NCBI GenBank assembly: GCA_964625885.1
Contig: CAZVBM010000001.1
Span: 62,001 to 126,000, forward strand
Source: CAZRIZ01 sp964625885
GTDB lineage: Bacteria > Patescibacteriota > Saccharimonadia > Saccharimonadales > Saccharimonadaceae
Direction: 5' to 3'
DNA length: 64,000 bases
Part shown: positions 57,918 through 64,000 of the stretch, piece by piece
Layout of the letters: every line of letters starts with the position of its first letter
Position numbering within the stretch: position 1 is the stretch's first letter
Notes under the pieces: model-generated
Databases searched by the model: none
What the model was told of the DNA's origin: nothing
What the model saw: the letters and a program-made list of their open reading frames with translations, nothing else
Position numbers and translations under genes: made by a program

Positions 57918-59117
57918 CTAGCGCAACAACTCCAGGGCCTTTTGTAACTGGACGTCATCTTCTGTCTCATCATCACGATTCTCGACCTTGATATCCGGCT
58001 CAATCCCCACCTTTTCAATCGTAGCATCCTTGGCCGTAAACCAGTGCGCTACCGTTAGCTTTAGCTGACCGCCGCTCGGCATGCTAACCAACTCCTGAAC
58101 ACTGCCCTTGCCGTAAGTTTTTACACCCATTAGCCGCGCCTTTTTATAATCTCTTAGGGCCGCAGCCAAAATCTCACTCGCGCTGGCGCTATTCTCATTT
58201 ATTAAAACAATCGTCGGGGTGTTCTTTAACTCTGCCTGGCCAGCTGGTGCGTAAATTGTGTCCACCACCTCGCTAAAACGCTTTTGAGTCAAAACCACCT
58301 GTCCATCAATCCACATGCCCGCTACACCCTGGGCGGCAGTTAACACACCACCGCCATTGTCACGCAAATCTAGCACTACACCTCTTACGCCACTTTGCTT
58401 CAACTCACTAACAACCTTACGCATCAGACCAACCGTGCCCTCATCAAAGCGATATATGGTGATAACGGCTATATTGTCTCGATAATTCAGTTCTACGCTC
58501 GGATTATTAACTACCTCTCGCTTGATTGATATTTCGATTGGCTTATCGTGATTGGCTCGGTATAAAGTCAACTTAACGCTAGTGCCTGGCTCACCTCTAA
58601 TACGCATAACCACTGGCTCCAATGCCTGGCCAGCCACGTCTTCATCATCAACTTTTAGAATTACGTCGCCAGCCTTGACTCCTGCCTTAGCCGCTGGGTT
58701 ATCTTTGAGCGGTCGAATAATAGTTGGGCTGCCTTCGCGCATACCAATTTCCGCGCCAATTCCTCCGCCAATTTCACCAGTTAAGCTCTCGTTAAACCTT
58801 TTGGCCTCGTCCTTGGTCATGTAGACCGAATGCTCATCGCCTAAACCAGCCACCAAGCCCTTGGCGCTATACTCAACCAAAGTAGCTTTATCGATTTGAC
58901 CGTCATAATCCTCACTAACTTTCTTATAAACTCGCTCCGCCAACGACCAATCTAGATTATCGCTCGGCTTTTTTAGCATTAAGAAAGGCAACAGCTGTTC
59001 TTTACTAAAACCTATAGCCACACCAGCGACCAGAGAAAAGATTGCGATAATAAAGTAGTTGATTCTGGCTTGCTTCCGCCAACGCCGACGCACTACCTCA
59101 ATTTGTTTTTCATCCAT
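57918..59117 (-). CDS. ctpA: C-terminal processing protease (S41 family)
   Basis: The 399-residue protein has one N-terminal membrane helix (about 16-36), a PDZ domain (about 110-190, PLKDNPAAKAGVKAGDVILKV) and a tail-specific protease core. The catalytic Ser is in NENSASASEILAAALRD and the Lys in GVKTYGKGSVQEL. Such proteases trim or degrade extracytoplasmic proteins and often regulate wall hydrolases. TATAAT at 59128-59133 is ten bases before ATG. It sits next to a PcsB-like hydrolase gene, a reasonable substrate candidate. Confidence 0.95.
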   Translation of the reverse strand: MDEKQIEVVRRRWRKQARINYFIIAIFSLVAGVAIGFSKEQLLPFLMLKKPSDNLDWSLAERVYKKVSEDYDGQIDKATLVEYSAKGLVAGLGDEHSVYMTKDEAKRFNESLTGEIGGGIGAEIGMREGSPTIIRPLKDNPAAKAGVKAGDVILKVDDEDVAGQALEPVVMRIRGEPGTSVKLTLYRANHDKPIEISIKREVVNNPSVELNYRDNIAVITIYRFDEGTVGLMRKVVSELKQSGVRGVVLDLRDNGGGVLTAAQGVAGMWIDGQVVLTQKRFSEVVDTIYAPAGQAELKNTPTIVLINENSASASEILAAALRDYKKARLMGVKTYGKGSVQELVSMPSGGQLKLTVAHWFTAKDATIEKVGIEPDIKVENRDDETEDDVQLQKALELLR

Positions 59118-59154
59118 AACATATTTGATTATATCATCAAAAAGCTCAAGCTAA

Positions 59155-59186
59155 ACTAAAAAAGAGAGTGCTTATTTAGCACTCTC
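59155..59186 (-). terminator. Terminator of the CHAP hydrolase gene
   Basis: GAGAGTGCT-loop-AGCACTCTC followed on the minus strand by TTTTTTAG. Confidence 0.9.
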
Positions 59187-59209
59187 TCATTACATACCCA
59201 TCGAATTCA

Positions 59210-60355
59210 TTAGAAATAGATGTAAGTCAAACCTGCGGTGGATCGTTTGTAATAGTGATAAGCTCCATCACGGTTCCAGTTATAATCACTCACCCACATT
59301 GTACCGTCGCCATTCAGCTTTTCAACATACATCACGTGACCATAAGTACCAACCGCCCAGTAAGCCACTGAACCCTCACGAGGTGTGCTACCGTTCGGAA
59401 TACCATGACGTGAAGTGGTTGAAACCCATTGGTAGGCGTGGCCCATGCCCCTAAAGTGTGGCACGAAACGACCAGTGCTCCAAACCTTCCAGGCTGCGTA
59501 ACTAACACATTCACGATTATATAGCCCCCAAGCGTCAATCATACTGTCAATGGGCGCGTAGGCCCAGACACCAGGATAGCCACCACCACCTATTATGCCG
59601 GTTGGGACATTAAAGCCACCACTTTGAGCCGCACGACGCATCTCTTCTTCCTGAGCTGCCCTCAACTGGGAAATTCGATTATTGTTCTTGTCAGCCAAGG
59701 CTTTGTAGCTAGCTTCTTGGCCCTTTGTCTCAGCGAAGATTCGGTTCTTTTCAGCTTCCTTAGAGGCCAAATCATCACGCTGCGACTGTTGACTAAGCAG
59801 GACCTGTTCGGACTCTTTTTTCTTCTCTTCTAATTCCTTCTTACGAGCATCAATTTCATCAACCTTTTTTACCAAAGCACGCTGCATATTATTGCGTTGA
59901 GTCTCTTCGTCGATATAGTCAGAAATTGTTTTACTACTGGCTAAACGCTCTAGCGGCGTGATTTGGCTAGCCATATACATATCTTTTATAACCAAACCGA
60001 GAGCCTCTTGATTGGATTCAATGTCCTTTTCGGCTTGAGTAATATCGGCCGCCAACTGAGCTAGCCGCTTATTGGTTTCAGCAATCTGTTCTAAAATAAC
60101 CCGCTTTTCAGCGTCTAACCGAGCGATTTCCTCAGCTAAACTCCCAGCATAAACCCTAAGTTCTGCCGCTCGTGCCTCATACTGTTTATTTTGGTTACGC
60201 AAAGCGTTAATCTGCTCATCATAGCTGTTCGCTTTGGCGACATTAGAATAAATTATAGCAGCGCCACCAATCAGAAGCACCAAGGCAGCAATCGGCACAG
60301 CCGACCTGACAAGACTAGAATATGATCTTATGTTGTTCAATTTTTTTTGTTTCAT
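59210..60355 (-). CDS. PcsB-like peptidoglycan hydrolase (coiled coil plus CHAP)
   Basis: From ATG at 60355 the product is 381 residues. It has an N-terminal membrane/signal segment (about 16-38), a long coiled coil (about 45-245), a Gly-rich linker and a CHAP domain at the C terminus with catalytic Cys in YNRECVSYAAWKV and His in GHVMYVEKL. This is the layout of PcsB, whose coiled coil is moved by FtsEX to release wall cleavage. ftsX and ftsE follow upstream in the same direction. The consensus promoter at 60406 gives a leader of about 45 bases. Confidence 0.9.
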   Translation of the reverse strand: MKQKKLNNIRSYSSLVRSAVPIAALVLLIGGAAIIYSNVAKANSYDEQINALRNQNKQYEARAAELRVYAGSLAEEIARLDAEKRVILEQIAETNKRLAQLAADITQAEKDIESNQEALGLVIKDMYMASQITPLERLASSKTISDYIDEETQRNNMQRALVKKVDEIDARKKELEEKKKESEQVLLSQQSQRDDLASKEAEKNRIFAETKGQEASYKALADKNNNRISQLRAAQEEEMRRAAQSGGFNVPTGIIGGGGYPGVWAYAPIDSMIDAWGLYNRECVSYAAWKVWSTGRFVPHFRGMGHAYQWVSTTSRHGIPNGSTPREGSVAYWAVGTYGHVMYVEKLNGDGTMWVSDYNWNRDGAYHYYKRSTAGLTYIYF

Positions 60356-60405
60356 TTTTTCCAAACCCTTACTACTAGCAACGATTAAGATACTAATACA
60401 CTTCC

Positions 60406-60435
60406 ATTGTAGCACAAACTGCTTGCGCTTGTCAA
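60406..60435 (-). promoter_or_regulatory. Promoter of the CHAP hydrolase gene
   Basis: TTGACA (60430-60435), 18 bases, TACAAT (60406-60411) on the minus strand; the segment TTTGTGCTACAATGG is identical to the 28.6 kb RNA promoter. Confidence 0.8.
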
Positions 60436-60444
60436 TACTGAGAA

Positions 60445-61431
60445 CTAATCCACTTGATCTTTAAGATAACGTCGTGTTGCCAACAACGACGATATAATTG
60501 CCACAAAAGAGCCGAGCAGACAAACACCTAGCAGAATCAGCGACCAATTGTGATGCATCATATCAAGCGCCTGATCAATCATAATACCGTAATTAAGAAC
60601 TTTCTCGCGATTAATTAACGATAACACGGCATAGAGTGTGATTGTTGATACTACGCCAGCAAACAAACCAATCATAATCGCCTCGACTATGAATGGTCCA
60701 CGAATAAAACTATGCTCGGCACCGATCAGACGCATCATATAAATCTCGCTCTTGCGATTGAAAATCGCCATACGAATCGTATTAAACACAAACAATATCG
60801 CAATAATCAAAAACACACCAATCGCTAGCAGACCAAACTTTTCGATAAACTTTGACACCTGAGCAATTTTATCAATAGCGGCGCGGCGCTCTGATGAAAA
60901 TGACGGCGGATCACCAGAATCAAATTTCTTATAAACCTCATTCTCGGACACAAACCTTTCCAATTCAGACGGATCATTGATATTTTCTATCTGAATACGG
61001 AAAGTCCCCGGCAAGACATTCTTTGAATAGTTAAAGGCTTTGATCGTACCCTCGTCGTAACCAGCCTGCTCAGCCGTCTCTTGTTTGGCCTCACCCGGTG
61101 AGACATATTGGACTTCCCTAACGCTAGTCAAGCTCTCTAAATTATTTTTTATCGCCTTAATCGACACTTCGTCAATGTCACCTTTGACGTAAATCGACAT
61201 CTCAACCGTATCACGTAGAACCTCCACCGTGCTGGTCAGAGTTTTTGAGGCCACCAGGGCCACCAAGACAATTAACAAGGCAACCGTCATAATCAGGGTC
61301 GAGGCGACTGACAACCAAGCGTTGCGGAAAAAGTTACTAATACCGTAGCGAATGATGCGACGAAAGGTTATTAGACGGCGCCTAGAGCTTTGTTTAGTCC
61401 TCAGACCAGCTTTACCTGAACGCTTACTCAT
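60445..61431 (-). CDS. ftsX: Cell-division permease FtsX
   Basis: The 328-residue protein has the FtsX layout: a basic cytoplasmic N terminus, helix 1 (about 38-60), an extracytoplasmic domain of about 130 residues, then three helices (about 205-225, 250-275 and 295-315). With FtsE it forms a type VII ABC system that signals to a wall hydrolase; the PcsB-like gene downstream supports that. It overlaps ftsE by four bases. Confidence 0.93.
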   Translation of the reverse strand: MSKRSGKAGLRTKQSSRRRLITFRRIIRYGISNFFRNAWLSVASTLIMTVALLIVLVALVASKTLTSTVEVLRDTVEMSIYVKGDIDEVSIKAIKNNLESLTSVREVQYVSPGEAKQETAEQAGYDEGTIKAFNYSKNVLPGTFRIQIENINDPSELERFVSENEVYKKFDSGDPPSFSSERRAAIDKIAQVSKFIEKFGLLAIGVFLIIAILFVFNTIRMAIFNRKSEIYMMRLIGAEHSFIRGPFIVEAIMIGLFAGVVSTITLYAVLSLINREKVLNYGIMIDQALDMMHHNWSLILLGVCLLGSFVAIISSLLATRRYLKDQVD

Positions 61432-62114
61432 CGGTATGTTCCTTCTGACTCGTCGGAAACAATTCTACCCTTATCGATCGTAATAACCCGACGCTTTAGT
61501 TTGTTAACAATTTCAACATTGTGCGTAGTCAAGAGTACGGTTGTGCCATAATCGTTAATTTTTTCCAGCAAATTTACAATATCCCAGGAGTGTTTCGGAT
61601 CAAGATTGCCAGTAGGCTCATCAGCTAGAAGGATCTTTGGTTGACGCACCACAGCACGTGCAATCGCTACGCGCTGCCTCTCACCACCCGATAATTGGTG
61701 TGGGAAAGCCTTTTCTTGTCCAGTCAGACCGACCAAATCAATCACCTTAGGCACAGCGCTTCTAATTTCACGATTACTCAGGCCGGCAATTTCCAAACCA
61801 AAAGCAATATTCTCAAAAACTGTACGATGCGGCAAAAGCTTAAAGTCCTGAAAGACCACACCAATACGTCGGCGAAGTAGCGGAATATAGCGATCCGCCA
61901 GATTGTCATAATCAATACCGCCAACTACGATTTTGCCAGAGCTGGGCTTAAGTTCTCGAGTAATCAGTTTTAATAAGGTTGATTTACCAGAGCCACTCGC
62001 GCCAATAACAATCACAAATTCTTTTGCTTTGATATGCAAACTAACCCGATCTAGCGAAGCCTCGTTAGCACCGGTGTAAATCTTTGAGACGCGATCAAAC
62101 AAAATCATGCTCAT
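61428..62114 (-). CDS. ftsE: Cell-division ATPase FtsE
   Basis: The 228-residue ATPase has Walker A GASGSGKST, Q-loop VFQDFKLL, signature LSGGERQRVAIARAV and Walker B ILLADEPTGNLDPKHS. The order ftsE-ftsX with overlap is standard. It drives conformational change in FtsX. Confidence 0.96.
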   Translation of the reverse strand: MSMILFDRVSKIYTGANEASLDRVSLHIKAKEFVIVIGASGSGKSTLLKLITRELKPSSGKIVVGGIDYDNLADRYIPLLRRRIGVVFQDFKLLPHRTVFENIAFGLEIAGLSNREIRSAVPKVIDLVGLTGQEKAFPHQLSGGERQRVAIARAVVRQPKILLADEPTGNLDPKHSWDIVNLLEKINDYGTTVLLTTHNVEIVNKLKRRVITIDKGRIVSDESEGTYR

Positions 62115-62140
62115 ACTTCATTGTATCAAGCTTAAGCGCT

Positions 62141-63241
62141 TTATTTCAAGTTATTTGCCACCGCCCATTCCAAGTAATGCATCATAAACTCATCAATTTT
62201 GCCATCAAGCACGGCCACCACGTCTTTCTCCTCATACTTAGTACGAGTATCTTTAACTAGTGTATATGGGTGCATGACATAGTTGCGAATTTGCGCCCCC
62301 CAACTAGCTGACTCGTTAGCTTTAAGCTCATTAATACTAGCAACACTCTGCTCCAACTGCATTTGAATCAGCTTAGAGCGCAAAATTTGCATCGCCTTCT
62401 CGCGATTCTGCAGCTGCGACCGCTCGTTTTGAATTGCCACTACCAACCCAGTTGGCAAGTGAGTAATGCGCACCGCGGAATCAGTTGTATTAACGCTCTG
62501 GCCACCATGACCACCAGCCCGAAAGACATCAATCTTTAAGTCATCCGCCGCAATCTCAACCTCATCTGGCGTGTCGATATCCGGTAAGATCTCTACTAAA
62601 GCAAAGCTAGTTTGACGAAGATTGTCCGCATTGAACGGACTCAGACGCACAAGACGATGGACGCCGTGTTCACCCCTCATCCGACCATAGACATTAACAC
62701 CAGAAAGATCGTAGGTGGCGCTTTTGATTCCCGCCTCTTCGCCGGCACTACGGTCAATTAAATCTGCTTTGATGTCCGACCGTTCGCACCAACGCAAGTA
62801 CATACGCTCGAGCATTGATGCCCAATCTTGTGCCTCAGTGCCACCGGCACCAGCGCTAATTTTGAGAATAACATCGTGATCGTCGTATTCGCCACCAAAA
62901 AGCAGATCGGTCTTTAATTGCTTAAAATCATCTTGCAAGCCCTTTAGCTGAGCAGCAAACTCCTCCTCCAAAGACTCGTCGGCCATTTCTTTTAGTAGAT
63001 CGTCTAGATCGATAATCTGGGCTTTTATTACCTGCCACGGTTCAATTTGCGCACGCAGGTTATTGGTTTTTCGAATCAACGCCTGTGCCCCCTCAACGTC
63101 ATTCCAAATCGAGCTATCAGCCACGCGAGCTTCTAGCGATTTTAGCTCCTGCCCCCTAGCTTCAATTTTTAGTTGATCAAAAGCCCGCAGGATCTCAGAT
63201 TTAAGCTCCTGAATAGATTCGGCGATCTGCTTTAAGCTCAT
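62141..63241 (-). CDS. prfB: Peptide chain release factor 2
   Basis: The 366-residue RF2 ends translation at UGA and UAA. The GGQ motif is in RAGGHGGQSVNTTDSAVRI and the codon-reading loop region is around SPFNADNLRQTSFALVEI. There is no programmed frameshift near the start; the frame is continuous. Its presence with used TGA stops shows that UGA is not recoded. It overlaps murD by four bases and precedes ftsE, an order common in many bacteria. Confidence 0.96.
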   Translation of the reverse strand: MSLKQIAESIQELKSEILRAFDQLKIEARGQELKSLEARVADSSIWNDVEGAQALIRKTNNLRAQIEPWQVIKAQIIDLDDLLKEMADESLEEEFAAQLKGLQDDFKQLKTDLLFGGEYDDHDVILKISAGAGGTEAQDWASMLERMYLRWCERSDIKADLIDRSAGEEAGIKSATYDLSGVNVYGRMRGEHGVHRLVRLSPFNADNLRQTSFALVEILPDIDTPDEVEIAADDLKIDVFRAGGHGGQSVNTTDSAVRITHLPTGLVVAIQNERSQLQNREKAMQILRSKLIQMQLEQSVASINELKANESASWGAQIRNYVMHPYTLVKDTRTKYEEKDVVAVLDGKIDEFMMHYLEWAVANNLK

Positions 63242-64000
63242 TTCAGCTCCATCACAGCCCGGATGAACTGTTCACCCCGATCGGTGGCGTCACGAAACAA
63301 CCCAAAGCTAGCACAAGCTGGGCTCATCAGTACCACATCACCCGGCAAGGCCTGCGATTGCGCTATAATCACTACCTCATCTAAACTCTTGCCCCGAATT
63401 ATTTCCGTTCTTAAAAAACCAACTTCTTTCAGAGCGGTTTCAATTTTTTCAGCCGTATCGCCAATCAACAGAACCTTTTTAACCGAATCAGATTTTTGAA
63501 TCTCGATTGCCAAATGGCTAAAATCCACCCCCTTGTCATGACCACCAGCAATTAAAATTTTCGGACGACTAACGGCCTTAATGGCCACAATGGTCGCTTC
63601 GGGCTGGGTTGAATAATTATCATCGTAGTAATCAACATCACGTATAGTACGCAAATACTTCAAGCGATGCGGTAAACCGGTGAAGTCTCTTAGCCCCTGC
63701 GCAATAGCCTTTCTATCGTGAGTAAATGCTAGGGCGGCCGTAATAGCCGCACAAGCATTCTCAACATTGTGCTGGCCAATAATCGTTAAATCACTTACGG
63801 GACATACCATCTGATCTTGAACAAAAAATTTATTCAGCTTGACATAGGCCCCGCCATCAGTATCAACCCCGTAATGAATTGGCTCTACGCGTCCAGCCTT
63901 AGCAATCTTAGCCGATAGAGCGTTACTAGGATGACAAACAGCTATACTATCGGCATCTTGAAAACGAAACAGGTTTGACTTAGAACTGACGTATTCATTC
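63238..64000 (-). CDS. murD: UDP-N-acetylmuramoylalanine-D-glutamate ligase, C-terminal part
   Basis: The reading frame is open from the right window edge to the stop at 63238, giving the last ~250 residues. It contains IIGQHNVENACAAITAAL, the ligase His/Asn motif, YDDNYSTQPEATIVAIKA, and the C-terminal AGGHDKGVDFSHLA, which point to MurD rather than MurC, MurE or MurF. It adds D-Glu to UDP-MurNAc-L-Ala in peptidoglycan synthesis. The N-terminal ATP-binding part lies outside the window. It overlaps prfB by four bases. Confidence 0.88.
   Translation of the reverse strand, partial: NEYVSSKSNLFRFQDADSIAVCHPSNALSAKIAKAGRVEPIHYGVDTDGGAYVKLNKFFVQDQMVCPVSDLTIIGQHNVENACAAITAALAFTHDRKAIAQGLRDFTGLPHRLKYLRTIRDVDYYDDNYSTQPEATIVAIKAVSRPKILIAGGHDKGVDFSHLAIEIQKSDSVKKVLLIGDTAEKIETALKEVGFLRTEIIRGKSLDEVVIIAQSQALPGDVVLMSPACASFGLFRDATDRGEQFIRAVMELK

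Noticed and set aside
62141..63241. Alternative genetic code (UGA as Gly, as in some CPR lineages)
   Set aside because: TGA is used as a stop in several overlaps (for example ATGA at 24388 and 27291, GTGA at 15389), and a full RF2 gene is present.

Overview
The window looks like a chromosomal segment of a Candidate Phyla Radiation (Patescibacteria) bacterium, most likely Candidatus Saccharibacteria (TM7). This is an inference from gene content and style. There is a near-complete wall-and-division set, a VirD4/TraG-type ATPase, a sigma-region-4/HARE-HTH protein, several receiver-only response regulators, PEGA, DUF3048 and sortase proteins, tight gene packing, and no biosynthetic operons. TGA serves as a stop codon in several ATGA/GTGA overlaps and prfB is present, so the standard bacterial code applies. 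There is no rRNA operon, CRISPR array, prophage or insertion sequence.

Layout. 1-5 kb: a cut MFS gene, five tRNA or tRNA-like genes, and three unusual tRNA-derived elements placed about 115 bp upstream of the two tRNA-Ala genes. Also here are a GNAT enzyme, a CaCA antiporter, a PQ-loop-like membrane protein and a protein with two DUF4406-like domains. 5-16 kb: ABC exporter, sortase, PEGA protein, gltX, DUF3048 protein, a histidine kinase/receiver pair, dUTPase and tRNA-Glu. 16-18.3 kb: a two-gene restriction-modification module on the opposite strand. 18.4-36.8 kb, all plus strand: cupin, second kinase/receiver pair, RsuA-type pseudouridine synthase, der, a MacB-like ABC pair, gpmI, pth, dprA, two small membrane proteins, topA, the sigma4-HARE protein and the TraG-like ATPase. 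36.8-37.6 kb: an 870 bp convergent gap. 37.7-64 kb, almost all minus strand: mraZ-rsmH-ftsL-ftsI-mraY-ftsW-murG-ftsQ, then trmH, glyS, recO, a third kinase/receiver pair, xseAB, a divergent RNA methylase and rpmA, yvcK, a CYTH plus DUF4868 pair, rnhA, a lone receiver, a C-terminal protease, a PcsB-like CHAP hydrolase with ftsX and ftsE, prfB, and murD running off the end.

Functional themes. Peptidoglycan precursor synthesis (mraY, murG, murD), septal synthesis (ftsI, ftsW, ftsL, ftsQ) and FtsEX-controlled wall cleavage (ftsE, ftsX, PcsB-like) form one envelope programme, probably tuned by MraZ through TGGGT repeats upstream of mraZ. Signalling relies on three kinases and four receivers, none with a DNA-binding domain.

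Regulatory style. About sixteen genes have a -10 box only 6-11 bases before the start codon, so many mRNAs should be leaderless. I used this to choose several starts. Three intergenic regions carry a promoter, a structured segment and a terminator with no coding capacity, and are candidate non-coding RNAs (28.6-28.9 kb minus, 37.6 kb plus, 47.3-47.6 kb plus).

Most worth following up: the tRNA-Ala sense/antisense leader elements, the 47.3 kb RNA, and the CYTH/DUF4868 (KwaB-like) gene pair.
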